The notes under the pieces: generated by a model
Database searches by the model: none
The model's input: the letters and a program-made list of their open reading frames with translations, nothing else
What the model was told of the DNA's origin: nothing
Translations under genes and position numbers: made by a program
Part shown: positions 23,867 to 34,169 of the stretch, piece after piece
Numbering within the stretch: the first letter of the stretch is position 1
Layout: each line of letters starts with the position of its first letter
Assembly: GCF_025736935.1 (NCBI RefSeq)
Contig: NZ_CP107048.1
Location: 2,059,501-2,123,500 of the forward strand
Direction: 5' to 3'
DNA from: Qipengyuania sp. SS22
GTDB taxonomy: Bacteria > Pseudomonadota > Alphaproteobacteria > Sphingomonadales > Sphingomonadaceae
Length of the DNA: 64,000 nt

Positions 23867-25720
23867 TCATGCCCCCTGTTCGGTGGTCTTGTTGCGCTTG
23901 CGGTCGCGCTTGGCTGCGGCATCCTGCGCGGTGCGTTCCTGCGGCGGTGCGAAGCTGACGATGACGTCACCGGCCCGCGGTTCGGGTCGCGCCGCATGGG
24001 TAAAGAAGCGGAGCGTGCCGCTGTCGCGCACCAGCAGCAGCATCGAGGCCGCATCGGGCAGCCGCTGCTGCGCCGCCTCGAAATCGAATTCTTCCGACAG
24101 CTTGGTCTTGCGGAATACCCAGCCCCGCGCGAGCCGCTCGTTCACATCCTCGACGCCGAACCCTGTTTCAAACAAGGCGCGGCCGCGGATGCCGCTGGGC
24201 AGAGCGTGGCGGTCGTCGTCATCGACGGCATCGCCCAGCTGGAAAACCGTGTCGCGCCCGATTTCGTAAGCGAATTCATTGCACACGAGCGCGTTGTAAG
24301 CCTCGTTCTCGGTCGCCGCGACCAGCACCGCATAGGGGGCAAGATCGAGATTGTGCTCGGTCGCCTCGTTGAGGATTTCGCCATGGTAGAAGGGCAGTCC
24401 CTTCTGGCGCGCCAGCGCGAGCCGCTGCCAGCTGGAATCGACCACCATCACCGGCGATTTGAGCTCCTGCATCATCAGCGCAAGCGAGATGGTCCAGGGC
24501 GTGCTGCCGACGATCAGGATCCCCGGCCGGTTGCTGCCCTTCAGATTGAGCAGTCGCGCGACGAAATCGATGGTGAAGCCATGCGCGATGATCGTCACCA
24601 CGACCACCGCGAAGCTCAGGCCGATCAGCGCGGTGCCATCATAGCCGATATCCTCGAGCCGCAGCGCGAACAGGCCGGAAATCGCCACCAGCACGATCCC
24701 GCGCGGGGCGATCCAGGCGAGGAACAAGCGCTCGTTCCACGGCACCGAGCTTCCCAGCAGGCTGAGCAGGATCGTGGCCGGGCGGACGAGGAACAGCAGC
24801 GCTAGCAGGAACAGGCCGAAGTTCCAGTTGAGATAGGCGAGTTCTTCGAATTGCAGGCTGGCAGACAGCAGGATGAAGATGCCCGCAATGAGGATCACCG
24901 CGATGTTCTGTTTGAAGGGATGAATGCTCCTCAGCGAGGAAACATTCATATTGGCCAGCGCGATACCCATCACCGTCACCGCAACAAGACCCGCTTCGTG
25001 CTCGATCTGGTTCGACAGCACGAAAACCACGATTACCGAGGTGAGCAGGACCGGGACCTTGAGGAATTCGGGCACCGCGCCGCGCGGAAAGGCCCAGGCG
25101 ATCGCGGCGGCGGCGACATAGCCGATCAGACCGGCGATGATTGCGGCGATAACCAGCGGCGGGACGACTTCGATCAGTCCCGAGCCCGGCGATTCGGCGA
25201 CCTTGCGGAAATATTCATAGGCGACGACCGCGCACAGCGCGCCGATCGGATCGTTGACGATCGCTTCCCACTTAAGGATCGCCGCGGGTCTGGGCTTGAC
25301 CGAAGACTGGCGCAGCAAGGGCATGACCACGGTCGGTCCGGTGACCACGAGAATGCCCGCGAACAGGATCGCGACGGGCCATTCCAGCCCGCCGATCGAA
25401 TGCGCGGCAACCGCGCCCAGCACCCAGGCGATGGGCACGCCGAAGATCACCAGACGCCAGACCCCGTCGCCGGCGTGGCGCAATTCGCGGAAGTCGAGGC
25501 TCAGCCCGCCTTCGAACAGGATCAGCGCGACGCCGATGGCAATCATTGGGTCGAGCAAGTCGCCAAAGGCATGTTCGGGGTCGAACAGGCCGAGGATCGG
25601 GCCTGCAAGGAAACCCGCGGCCAGCATTAGCACAATGGCCGGCCAGCCCGTGCGCCAGGCCAGCCATTGGGCGCCGATGCCCAGCATGCCGACCATCGCA
25701 ATGACTAAAGACTGTTCCAT
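23867..25720 (-). CDS. Cation:proton antiporter (CPA1/NhaP-type) with C-terminal RCK-like domain
   Basis: Inner-membrane Na+/H+ or K+/H+ exchanger. The N-terminal about 400 residues hold roughly 12 membrane helices, with the ion-binding NDP in EAIVNDPIGAL (about 150-160). The remaining about 200 residues are cytoplasmic, beginning with a nucleotide-binding-like strand (GILIVGSTPWTISLALM, about 405-421) resembling TrkA-N/RCK_N, followed by a basic tail. The 617 residues fit NhaP proteins with a regulatory C-terminus. The start has GGGAGG just upstream. Which cation is exchanged cannot be read from sequence. Confidence 0.9.
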   Translation of the reverse strand: MEQSLVIAMVGMLGIGAQWLAWRTGWPAIVLMLAAGFLAGPILGLFDPEHAFGDLLDPMIAIGVALILFEGGLSLDFRELRHAGDGVWRLVIFGVPIAWVLGAVAAHSIGGLEWPVAILFAGILVVTGPTVVMPLLRQSSVKPRPAAILKWEAIVNDPIGALCAVVAYEYFRKVAESPGSGLIEVVPPLVIAAIIAGLIGYVAAAAIAWAFPRGAVPEFLKVPVLLTSVIVVFVLSNQIEHEAGLVAVTVMGIALANMNVSSLRSIHPFKQNIAVILIAGIFILLSASLQFEELAYLNWNFGLFLLALLFLVRPATILLSLLGSSVPWNERLFLAWIAPRGIVLVAISGLFALRLEDIGYDGTALIGLSFAVVVVTIIAHGFTIDFVARLLNLKGSNRPGILIVGSTPWTISLALMMQELKSPVMVVDSSWQRLALARQKGLPFYHGEILNEATEHNLDLAPYAVLVAATENEAYNALVCNEFAYEIGRDTVFQLGDAVDDDDRHALPSGIRGRALFETGFGVEDVNERLARGWVFRKTKLSEEFDFEAAQQRLPDAASMLLLVRDSGTLRFFTHAARPEPRAGDVIVSFAPPQERTAQDAAAKRDRKRNKTTEQGA

Positions 25721-25815
25721 GCCCCTCCCTGACTACGCGAGAATTCGCGAGCAGCGCGCCAGCACGGCGCGAGTCCTATGAATGTCCGAAGCGACGAATA
25801 TATCCTGCATCGCGC

Positions 25816-26349
25816 TCAATCGCCCTCGAAGCCCATCAGTGTGCGGACGTCGACCGATTGGCTAGCAAGTTTGGCGCTGCCGCCCAAATCAGGCAGGTCG
25901 ATGACAAAAGCCGCACGGCGTACTTCGGCCCCTGCCAGACGCAGCAGCTCGGTCGCCGCCAGCGCGGTCCCGCCGGTGGCGAGGAGATCGTCGACGATCG
26001 CCACATGCTGCCCGGGCGCCACCGCGCTGGGATCCATTTCGAGCCGGTCGAGCCCATATTCGAGCTCATAATCCACCCCGATCACGGCGCAGGGCAGCTT
26101 GCCCGCCTTGCGGATCGGCAGGAACGGACGGCGCAGCCGCGCCGCGACCGCGGCCCCGAAGATGAACCCCCGCGCTTCCATTCCGGCAATCGCCTCGGCG
26201 CCTTCGACCGCCTCCGCCAGCCATTCGACCGAGGCGGCGAAGCCCGGTCCATGACCGAGCAGAGTGGTGATGTCGCGGAACTGGATGCCCGTCTTGGGAA
26301 AGTCCGGGATCGTGCGGACCAGGGCCTTGAGTTCATCGGGTGTCATCAT
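25816..26349 (-). CDS. apt: Adenine phosphoribosyltransferase
   Basis: Salvages adenine with PRPP to AMP. From ATG 26349 the protein has 177 residues, the usual size; a longer open frame upstream crosses the petC terminator and is not coding. Motifs: an early FRDITTLL (about 23-30), GMEARGFIFG (about 59-68), and the PRPP loop VAIVDDLLATGGTA (about 120-133). It stands alone on the minus strand, 96 bases ahead of the antiporter gene. A second ATG (26346) immediately follows the first. Confidence 0.95.
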   Translation of the reverse strand: MMTPDELKALVRTIPDFPKTGIQFRDITTLLGHGPGFAASVEWLAEAVEGAEAIAGMEARGFIFGAAVAARLRRPFLPIRKAGKLPCAVIGVDYELEYGLDRLEMDPSAVAPGQHVAIVDDLLATGGTALAATELLRLAGAEVRRAAFVIDLPDLGGSAKLASQSVDVRTLMGFEGD

Positions 26350-26368
26350 CTTTTCCCCGCCAAGCAAA

Positions 26369-26401
26369 ACGCCCCTCGCATCGTGTGGATGCAAGGGGCG
26401 T
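26369..26401 (-). terminator. Rho-independent terminator of petABC
   Basis: On the minus strand a long stem (GCCCCT-GCATC with GATGC-AGGGGC, one unpaired base on each side and a short GTGT/ACAC loop) is followed by TTTT. It lies about 25 bases after the petC stop and before the apt start. Confidence 0.85.
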
Positions 26402-26425
26402 CGTACGTGGGTCTGGAAATGCCGA

Positions 26426-27277
26426 TCAGTCGGCTTTGCGCTTTGCCGCAGCCCAGATCTGGTTCTTCGACAGATAGGCAAGGATCGTCGCGAAGAGCAG
26501 GAAGACCAGTACCGGCCAACCCTTCTGCTTGCGCTCTACCAGCGTCGGTTCCGCGGTCCAGGTCAGGAAGGCCGCGACATCTTCCGACATCTGCTGCACC
26601 GTCGCCTCGGTACCATCGTCATAGGTCACCTGATCGGTCGTCGTCAGCGGCGGCGCCATGGCGAGGTTGAGGTTCGGGAAATAGGGGTTGTGGTGCAGAC
26701 CCGGTCCGGGCGCTGCCTCGGGATGATGCTCGAGCAGTTCTTCGGTCGGTTCGTCATAGCCCGCGAGCAGCGAAGCGACATAATTGGTACCGTCACCGCG
26801 TGCCTTGGTTATCAACGACAGGTCGGGCGGGATGGCGTTGTTGTTCGCTGCCGCCGCCGCAACATTGTTCGGATAGGGCGACGGGAAGTAATCGGTCGGC
26901 AGGCCTGGACGCGAGGTCGCCTCGCCGGTATTCGGATCGATGCCCGGCACCTGCTTCGAGGCGGCGAACGCCTTCACCTGACCTTCGTCATAGCCCAATT
27001 GTTCGAGATCGCGGAAGGCGACGAACTTGAGGCTGTGGCAGGCCGAGCAGACCTCATCATAGACCTTGAAGCCGCGCTGCAGCTGCTGGATGTCCCATTT
27101 GCCGAAAGCGCCGTCGAAGGAATAGGCGATATCGCGCGGTTCCTCGTAGGGAAGATGCCCGGCGGGCTCTTCGGTCATCGCGGCGTAGGCACCGATGACG
27201 AAGGAATAGAGCGCGATAATCGCGAAGCCGAGGCCGACGAGAATGGCGACGAGGCGGATGCTGAGAAGCTTGGTCAT
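26426..27277 (-). CDS. petC: Cytochrome c1 subunit of the bc1 complex
   Basis: Haem c subunit that passes electrons from the Rieske protein to cytochrome c. From ATG 27277 the protein has 283 residues. It has an N-terminal hydrophobic signal/membrane segment (about 8-28), the haem-binding CSACH (about 74-78) and a C-terminal membrane anchor (WPVLVFLLFATILAYL, about 255-270). An axial methionine is expected near MAPPL. It is third in petA-petB-petC, 19 bases after petB, and ends in a terminator. Confidence 0.95.
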   Translation of the reverse strand: MTKLLSIRLVAILVGLGFAIIALYSFVIGAYAAMTEEPAGHLPYEEPRDIAYSFDGAFGKWDIQQLQRGFKVYDEVCSACHSLKFVAFRDLEQLGYDEGQVKAFAASKQVPGIDPNTGEATSRPGLPTDYFPSPYPNNVAAAAANNNAIPPDLSLITKARGDGTNYVASLLAGYDEPTEELLEHHPEAAPGPGLHHNPYFPNLNLAMAPPLTTTDQVTYDDGTEATVQQMSEDVAAFLTWTAEPTLVERKQKGWPVLVFLLFATILAYLSKNQIWAAAKRKAD

Positions 27278-27296
27278 GTCTTTTCTCGTAACTCGC

Positions 27297-28589
27297 TTAG
27301 ACGCCCGGCGTCGTGTTTTCGCCAAGCACTGCCTTCTTGTCCGAGCCGAGGACGGCTTCGGTGATCGAATAGGGCAGCGGGGCGGGCTTCTCGATCTGGC
27401 TGACGATCGGCAGGACCACCAGGAAGTGCAGGAAGTAGTAAGCCGTCGCCACCTGGCTGAGCATCACATAAGGCTCTTCCGCCGGGGCGCCGCCACAAAC
27501 GAACAGCACGCCCATCGTGGGGATCAGACCGAACCAGAAGAACTTGCGGAACAGCGGGCGGTAGTGGCCGCTGCGCACCGGCGACTTGTCGAGCCAGGGC
27601 AGGAAGAACCAGATCAGGATCGAACCGAACATCGCGATCACACCCAGCAGCTTGGCCGGCAGGATGAAATCGACGGTGAACGCGCGCAGGATCGCGTAGA
27701 ACGGCCAGAAATACCATTCGGGGACGATATGCGCCGGCGTCGAAAGCGGGTTGGCTTCGATATAGTTGTCGGGGTGCCCCAGCGCATTGGGCAGGAAGAA
27801 CACCATCGCGAAGAACAGCAGCAGCGCGACGCCCAGGCCGAACCCGTCCTTGGCCGTGTAATACGGGTGGAACGGCAGCGTGTCGCTTTCGCTTTTCACT
27901 TCGACCCCGGTCGGGTTGGACGAACCCGGGATATGCAGCGCCCAGATGTGCAGGATGACGACACCTGCGATCACGAAGGGCAGCAGGAAGTGCAGCGAGA
28001 AGAAGCGGTTGAGCGCGGCATTGTCGGGCGCGAACCCGCCGAGCAGCCAGATCTGGATCGGTTCGCCGACCAGCGGGATGGCGCCGAACAGGCCGGTAAT
28101 GACCTTGGCACCCCAGAAGCTCATCTGGCCCCAGGGAAGGACGTAACCCATGAAAGCGGTCGCCATCATGAGCAGGAAGATTACTACGCCGAGCAGCCAG
28201 ATCATCTCGCGCGGGGCCTTGTAGGACGAATAGAACAGGCCGCGGAAGATGTGCAAATAGACGACGATGAAGAAGAAGCTGGCGCCGTTGGCGTGCGCAT
28301 AGCGCATCAGCCAGCCCCAGTTGACGTCGCGCATGATATGCTCGGTAGTCGCGAAGGCGACCTGCGCATTCGCCGCATAATGCATCGCCAGCACCACGCC
28401 GGTGACGATCTGCACAACGAGGAAGAAGCCCGCGAGGACGCCGAAGTTCCAGAAATACGAGAGGTTGCGCGGCACCGGATAGCCCGCGCCCACCGCGTTA
28501 TAGACGAGGCGCGGCAGCGGCAGTTTCTCGTCGAGGAACTTGGTGACCCCATTGGTGGGGGTATATTCCTTGGCCCAGGGAAAGCTCAT
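27297..28589 (-). CDS. petB: Cytochrome b subunit of the bc1 complex
   Basis: Membrane subunit that oxidises ubiquinol and carries two haems b. The 430 residues have eight membrane helices, with haem-ligand histidines in the AMHYAAN and RYAHANGAS regions (helix B/C) and [10 protein letters not shown]...ILHIWALH (helix D), and the Qo-site PEWY (about 287). The C-terminal extension beyond the mitochondrial length (about 380) is common in alphaproteobacteria. It is 23 bases after petA. Confidence 0.97.
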   Translation of the reverse strand: MSFPWAKEYTPTNGVTKFLDEKLPLPRLVYNAVGAGYPVPRNLSYFWNFGVLAGFFLVVQIVTGVVLAMHYAANAQVAFATTEHIMRDVNWGWLMRYAHANGASFFFIVVYLHIFRGLFYSSYKAPREMIWLLGVVIFLLMMATAFMGYVLPWGQMSFWGAKVITGLFGAIPLVGEPIQIWLLGGFAPDNAALNRFFSLHFLLPFVIAGVVILHIWALHIPGSSNPTGVEVKSESDTLPFHPYYTAKDGFGLGVALLLFFAMVFFLPNALGHPDNYIEANPLSTPAHIVPEWYFWPFYAILRAFTVDFILPAKLLGVIAMFGSILIWFFLPWLDKSPVRSGHYRPLFRKFFWFGLIPTMGVLFVCGGAPAEEPYVMLSQVATAYYFLHFLVVLPIVSQIEKPAPLPYSITEAVLGSDKKAVLGENTTPGV

Positions 28590-28612
28590 TGTTTCGTCTC
28601 TTCTCTCTAAGC

Positions 28613-29185
28613 TCAGCCGACCTGGATGACGGTGTCCGAGGTGAACTCGTATTCCGGCACTTCGAGATTGGTCGGCGCCGGGCCTTTGCGGATACGGCCG
28701 GCGGTGTCGTAGTGCGAACCGTGGCAGGGGCAGAAGTAGCCGCCGAACTCACCCTTCACTTCGCCTTCGGCGGCGCCCAGCGGGACGCAACCGAGGTGGG
28801 TACAGACGCCCATGGTGACGAGCATGTCGCCATGGCCTTCCTTGGTCCGTTCGGCCAGCGACTGCGGGTCGCGCAGCGAATCCGTCGGCGTGGCATTGGC
28901 TGCCGAAACCTCGTCCGGCGTCAGGCGGCGGATGAACAGCGGCTGCTTGCGGAACACGGCCTTGATCGCCTGGCCCGGCTCGATCGCCGAGACATCGACT
29001 TCGGTCGAGCTCGCAGCGAGCACGTCCTTCGACGGGGCCATCTGGCTGACCAGCGGATAAACCACCGCGAGACCACCGATACCGGCGGCGCTTACCGCCG
29101 CGATGTCGAGGAAATCGCGACGCCGAATACCGTCGCCGGTTTCGCCTGCCATTGCGGGAGTTGCGGTTGCAGCGGTCTCTGCCAT
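28613..29185 (-). CDS. petA: Rieske iron-sulfur subunit of the bc1 complex
   Basis: Accepts an electron from ubiquinol at the Qo site. The 190 residues have an N-terminal twin-arginine-type segment ([15 protein letters not shown], about 24-38) that acts as signal and membrane anchor. The C-terminal cluster-binding domain has CTHLGC (about 132-137) and CPCHGS (about 153-158). It leads petA-petB-petC. Upstream 29186-29456 (271 bases) holds no gene I can support; it should contain the operon promoter. Confidence 0.97.
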   Translation of the reverse strand: MAETAATATPAMAGETGDGIRRRDFLDIAAVSAAGIGGLAVVYPLVSQMAPSKDVLAASSTEVDVSAIEPGQAIKAVFRKQPLFIRRLTPDEVSAANATPTDSLRDPQSLAERTKEGHGDMLVTMGVCTHLGCVPLGAAEGEVKGEFGGYFCPCHGSHYDTAGRIRKGPAPTNLEVPEYEFTSDTVIQVG

Positions 29186-29456
29186 CAGCGCTTGCCTTGC
29201 CTGCCTTGTACCTGCGCCTGGCCCGGGGGCATTGCGGCGCGATGTGCGAATCCAATGACCGGACGTTTAGGAAAGCCGGTGCGCTCGATCGACGATGCGT
29301 GCGCGAAAGCCCCCAGTATGCCCGGTTTGGACGCGCCTCTAGCCGCTATGCGACAGGTTGCCAACCGCCATTTTGGCAAGCTTCGTGCACTCCCGCGCAA
29401 TGCCGCGCAATGGTGTGCGCAATCGTATGCGATTGCATCCCACCGGGTCGCGCGGT

Positions 29457-30119
29457 TCAGGCAGGCAGCCCGATAATGCTGATCTGGCGTCCGTTTGTCG
29501 GCTGAGCGCGGTGCGTCGCGCGGCGATAGGAGAAGAAGCGAACCGGCTGCGTATAGGTGTCTTCGCGCAGATCCTCGACCTGCCCCACACCCGCGGATTG
29601 CAACCGGTGCGCGGCATAGGCGGGGAGGTCGAACTGGCAGTGCCCGGCGCGGCCGGACGCAAAGAACCGCGCATCCTCCTCGGCAAAGGCGTGGCGGAAG
29701 GCTTGATCGACCTCATAGCTTGCCTGCGCGATGGTCGGGCCGATTGCGGCAACAATGCCTGCAGGATCCGCGCCGAGCGATACCATTGCCGCGACCGTGT
29801 TCTCCAGCACCCCGCCCAGCGCGCCGCGCCACCCGGCGTGTGCGGCACCGATCACGCCCGCGACGGGATCGGCAAACAACACCGGGGCGCAATCCGCGGT
29901 GACGATCCCCAGCGCAAGACCCGCTCGGTCGGTGACCAAGGCGTCGCCGTCGGGCAAGGCCTCGCCCGCATGGGTTACCGCGAAGACTGCGCTCGAATGC
30001 ACCTGCTTGATACGAACCAGCGGGGCTCCCGGAATGATCTCGGCAACATCGAGCCCCCTAGAGCTCGAGAACCCGTGCGGGATGCCGTCCAGCGACGCCG
30101 CCTTGAGATAGGTGCTCAC
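29457..30119 (-). CDS. pgeF: PgeF/YfiH-type (laccase-domain) protein with a shortened N-terminal region
   Basis: Family of cytoplasmic multicopper-oxidase-like enzymes with purine nucleoside phosphorylase or peptidoglycan-editing roles. The three metal-ligand positions are present: VHSSAV (His about 43), TADCAPVLF (Cys about 78) and AHAGWRGAL (His about 95), as is FFSYRR near the end. The segment between HGFSSSRG and QVHS is only about 17 residues, against about 45-50 in E. coli YfiH. The loop that normally carries SLNxG...GD...NR is thus missing. The start is GTG 30119 (or TTG 30122), eight bases after the restored pepN stop. It may be functional or defective. Confidence 0.8.
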   Translation of the reverse strand: MSTYLKAASLDGIPHGFSSSRGLDVAEIIPGAPLVRIKQVHSSAVFAVTHAGEALPDGDALVTDRAGLALGIVTADCAPVLFADPVAGVIGAAHAGWRGALGGVLENTVAAMVSLGADPAGIVAAIGPTIAQASYEVDQAFRHAFAEEDARFFASGRAGHCQFDLPAYAAHRLQSAGVGQVEDLREDTYTQPVRFFSYRRATHRAQPTNGRQISIIGLPA

Positions 30120-30126
30120 CAAGCTT

Positions 30127-32776
30127 CTAGCCCAGCGAACGGGTCACTTGCTCGAACGTGTCGCGCGACAGCTTGGGCGATTGGGCAATCCGCTCGAGCG
30201 CCTCGCGCATCAGTTTCGCGCGGCCTTCCTCGATCCGCTGCCAGCGACCCAGCGGCGGGACGAAGCGCGCCGCGGTCTGCGCATTGATCGGATCGAGTTC
30301 GAGAATGAGATCGGCGAGCATGCGGTAGCCCTCGCCATCGGCAGCGTGGAAGGCCTGCGGATTGGCAGCGAAGGCCATATAGAGCGAGCGTACACGATTC
30401 GGATTCTTGAGCGTGAAATCGGGATGTTCGCGCAGCGCCTTCATGTTCGATCGCATTCGGATGGAGCGAGCTGGCCTGCAGCGCGAACCATTTGTCGATC
30501 ACCAGTGCATTGCCCGCATAGCGGTTGTAGAAGTCGAGCAGCTTGCCCGTGCGCGCCGCGCTGTCGAGCCCCGCCAGCACCATTAGCGCGCCCTGCCGGT
30601 CGGTCATATTATCGGCGCCGTCATATTGATGCGCGGCGAGCTCGGCAGCCTTGGTCGGATCGCCGGCGGCGGCATAGGCGAGCACCAGCGTCTTGACCTT
30701 GCGCGCGCCCTTGCCTTGCGCATCGAGCGAGAACGGCACCTTGCCGGTGCGCTCGTAAAGCGCATCGAATTGCGCCGCGAGCCGCGTCCCGAGATCGGCC
30801 TTCAATGCCTCGCGTTCGGCATGGATGCGGCCCGGATCGGCGACCAGCAGCTGCTCGGCGACATAAGTCTGGCCGGGCATCACCATGAGTTCGCCGCGCA
30901 TGAGATCGTCGAGCTGGTCGTCCTCGATCACCGCGCGCATCGCCTGCGCGATGTCGGTCCGCGCCGCCTCGCGCTCGCCATTGTCCATTTCGCCCGACAC
31001 GGCGGCGACGAGATGGCCGGTCATCAATTCCTGCATCGCTTCATAGCGGGCGAAGGGATCGTCATCCTTCGCGGCGAGGAAGACGAGGTCTTCGCGCGAC
31101 ACATCACGATCGATCGAGACCGGGGCGGAGAAGGCGCGGTTGATCGACAGGATCGGCCGTTCGGCGAACCCGTCGAAGGTGAACTCGCCGCTGTCCTTGT
31201 CCAGTACCACCAATTGCTCGCCCGAATGCGTCCCGCTGGTGCGATCGAACAGCGCCAGCTTGAGCGGGATCGGCATCGGCTGCTTGCCAGGCTGGCCGGG
31301 GGTTGCGGGCACCGTCTGCGTTAGCTTGACCCGCGCTGTGTCACCTTCATGCACAAGCGTGACCGCTACCTTGGGCGTGCCCGCCTGCGCATACCACAGG
31401 CGGAATTGTGCGAGGTCCAGGCCCGTCCCCGCCTCGATTGCGGCGACGAAATCCTCGCAGGTCGCCGCCTCGCCATCGTGGCGGTCGAAATAAAGGTCGG
31501 TGCCTTGGCGGAACCGCTCCACGCCCGCCATGGTGCGCATCATGCGGATCACCTCGGCGCCCTTGTTATAGACTGTCGAGGTGTAGAAATTGCTGATTTC
31601 ACGATAGGAATCGGGCCGGATCGGATGCGCGAGCGGGCCTGAATCCTCGGGGAACTGGATCCCGCGCAACACGCGCACATCCTCGATCCGCTTGACCGGC
31701 TCGCTGCCCATATCGGCGCTGAACAACTGGTCGCGCAGTACGGTGAAGCCTTCCTTCAGGCTCAGCTGGAACCAGTCGCGGCAGGTTACGCGGTTACCCG
31801 ACCAATTATGGAAATATTCGTGCCCGATCACCCCCTCGACCCCGTCGTAATCGCCATCGGTCGCGGTTTCGGGATCGGCGAGGACGTATTTCGTGTTGAA
31901 GACGTTGAGGCCCTTGTTCTCCATCGCGCCCATGTTGAAATCGCTGACCGCGACGATGCTGAACAGGTCGAGGTCGTATTCGCGCCCGAACACCTCCTCG
32001 TCCCATTGCATCGAGCGCTTGAGGCTCTCCATCGCGTGTTCGGTGCGGTCGAGATCGCCCTCGCGCACATAGACATTCAGTTCGACCTCGCGCCCGCCCA
32101 TGGTCGTGAAGTGGTCGGTCCGCGCGACCAGATCGCCGGCAACCAGCGCGAAGAGGTAGGACGGCTTGGGCCAGGGATCGTGCCATTCGGCCCAATGTGT
32201 GTCGCCGTCGGCGCCCTCACCCGTGCGGTTGCCATTGCACAGCAGTACGGGGAATTGCGCCCGCGGCCCGTTCATCCGGACGGTATAGGTGCTCAGCACA
32301 TCGGGCCGGTCGGGGAAGAAGGTGATTCGGCGGAACCCTTCGGCTTCGCATTGCGTGCAGAGCATGCCGTTCGAGGCATAAAGTCCCATCAGCTGCGAAT
32401 TGTCCGAGGGGTCGAGCTCGGTGACGATGGTCAGCACATGGCGATCACCCGGCAGCGTCACGATCAGATCGTCGCCATCCAGCATATGCCCGTCGCACGA
32501 CCCGCCGTCACAGGCGAGCGAGACCAGCGCCAGCCCGTCGCCATTCAGGCGGATGGTCGGCGAAGCGGCGGCGTCGGGATTGCGCTCGACATCGAGCGTG
32601 GTGGTGATCCGTGTTGCCTCCAAACCCAATTCGAATTCCATCCGGATCGTCGGGATCAGCCACGGGAAGGGCGTGTAATCCTCGCGCCGGATGACCGGCG
32701 GTGCCTTGGGCTCGATGGCGGCATCGGCCATTACGGGATTGCCGTCGGGCGTGGCGGGAGTGCGCGCAATATCCAT
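30127..32776 (-). pseudogene. pepN: Aminopeptidase N (M1 family), interrupted by a frameshift near its C-terminus
   Basis: Zinc aminopeptidase that trims peptides from the N-terminus. From ATG 32776 (AGGA about six bases ahead) the frame is normal for about 775 residues: GAMEN (substrate N-terminus recognition), the zinc site HEYFHNWSGNRV with a downstream KEGFTVLRD, and domains III-IV. At 30442-30447 the frame breaks: after SLHPNAIEH the reading continues as arginine-rich nonsense to 30116, whereas the genuine C-terminus (MKALREHPDF...VTRSLG) lies one frame over and ends at 30127. Restoring two bases in the CATG there rejoins both halves. This is either a real mutation or a sequence error; without it the gene would be intact. 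Confidence 0.85.
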
Positions 32777-32924
32777 GGAATTCCTGTCGAATGCGGGGTC
32801 GAAAACGTAGTGTCATTCCTTGCAACGCCCGTCGAGACTTTGCGTTCACTGGTCGGCTCGCATCGGCCCGGCGATTGACAGCATCGCACCCGTGGCGCAG
32901 CGAAAGGGCGACGGAGGGAATGAC

Positions 32925-34169
32925 ATGCTGGACCTGCTTGCCGCCACATCGGACGGCTTCGATGTCGCAAGTGCGACGCGCGCCTATCTCGACACGCTCC
33001 AGGGCCCAGCCCGCGCGCAATCGGATGCCTATTTCGAAGGGGGATACTGGTTGCCGCTGTGGGGCACCGCGATCGGCGTGCTGGTCGACTGGCTGTTCCT
33101 GCGCTTCCGCATCGCGCATGCTCTGTGCGCCTTCGGCGAGCGGGTGAGCAAGAGGCTCTGGATCGTCACTGCGATCACCGCCTTTTTCTACACGCTGATC
33201 GGAACGCTGCTGACGCTGCCGTGGACGATCTACGCCGGCTATACCCGCGAAAAGCGCTACGACCTGCTCGACCAGACGTTTGGTGCCTGGGTGGGCGAGC
33301 AGGCGATCGGCATCGCCATGGGGCTGATCCTCATGCCGCTGGCGGTGGTCGCGATCTACGCGCTGATCCGCCGTATGCCGCGCAGCTGGTGGCTGTGGAG
33401 TACCGGCGTGCTCGGCCTGTTCATGCTTTTCGCCATGATACTGGGTCCGGTGTTCATCGCGCCGCTGTTCAACCAGTATACCGAGCTGGAAGACGGACCC
33501 CTGCGCGACCGGATCGAGGCGGTGGCGGCGCAACACGAGATCCCGGCCGAGAACATCTACGTGTTCGACCAGTCGAAGCAGCACAAGCGCATCTCGGCCA
33601 ATGTCTCGGGGCTTGGTCCGACGATCCGGATCTCGCTCAACGACAATCTGCTTGAGCGGACCAGCGAAGAGGAAATCCTCGCGGTGATGGGTCACGAGAT
33701 GGGTCACTATAAATTGCACCACACGTGGTGGATCGTGGGGATCCTGCTGGCGCTCTTCGCGCTCGGCCTGTTCGTCACCAGCCGCGTCGCGCCTGCGCTG
33801 ATCCGGCGCTATGGCGAGCGGTGGGGGGTGCGAGACATGGGCGACCCGGCCTCGCTCCCGGTGCTGGCGATCTGTCTGGGCATATGGATGTTCCTGATGA
33901 CCCCGGCGACCAATTCGCTGATCCGCTGGGCGGAAAGCGAAGCCGACGCGTTCGGGCTCGATGCCGCACAGGAACCTGACGGCTTCGCCAAGGTGGCGAT
34001 GCGCCTGTCCGAATATCGCAAGATCGAACCCGGTCCGCTGGAAGAATTCGTGTTCTTCGACCATCCCAGCGGCGCGACCCGCGTGCGCATGGCGATGCAG
34101 TGGAAGGCGGACAATGTCGAAAACCCGCAGGTTGTCGTGCCCGAAGAAGGCTATCTCGACAGCGAATGA
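32925..34169 (+). CDS. M48-family membrane metalloprotease (Ste24/CAAX-protease-like)
   Basis: A 414-residue integral-membrane zinc protease of the Ste24/FACE-1 type, with an N-terminal M48_N region holding several helices. The zinc motif HEMGH is at about residue 259-263, with the third ligand expected in AESEADAFGLD (about 340). The C-terminal catalytic helices end in FVFFDHPSGATRVRMA. I chose ATG 32925 because GGAGG lies about eight bases upstream; a longer open frame is not supported. Bacterial members are thought to act on misfolded membrane proteins; prenylated substrates are unlikely here. The next gene overlaps by 4 bases (ATGA). Confidence 0.9.
   Translation: MLDLLAATSDGFDVASATRAYLDTLQGPARAQSDAYFEGGYWLPLWGTAIGVLVDWLFLRFRIAHALCAFGERVSKRLWIVTAITAFFYTLIGTLLTLPWTIYAGYTREKRYDLLDQTFGAWVGEQAIGIAMGLILMPLAVVAIYALIRRMPRSWWLWSTGVLGLFMLFAMILGPVFIAPLFNQYTELEDGPLRDRIEAVAAQHEIPAENIYVFDQSKQHKRISANVSGLGPTIRISLNDNLLERTSEEEILAVMGHEMGHYKLHHTWWIVGILLALFALGLFVTSRVAPALIRRYGERWGVRDMGDPASLPVLAICLGIWMFLMTPATNSLIRWAESEADAFGLDAAQEPDGFAKVAMRLSEYRKIEPGPLEEFVFFDHPSGATRVRMAMQWKADNVENPQVVVPEEGYLDSE

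Noticed and set aside
30442..30447. Programmed ribosomal frameshift as an explanation of the pepN break
   Set aside because: No slippery heptamer or downstream structure is evident, and the family is not known to use frameshifting; loss of two bases or a sequence error is simpler.
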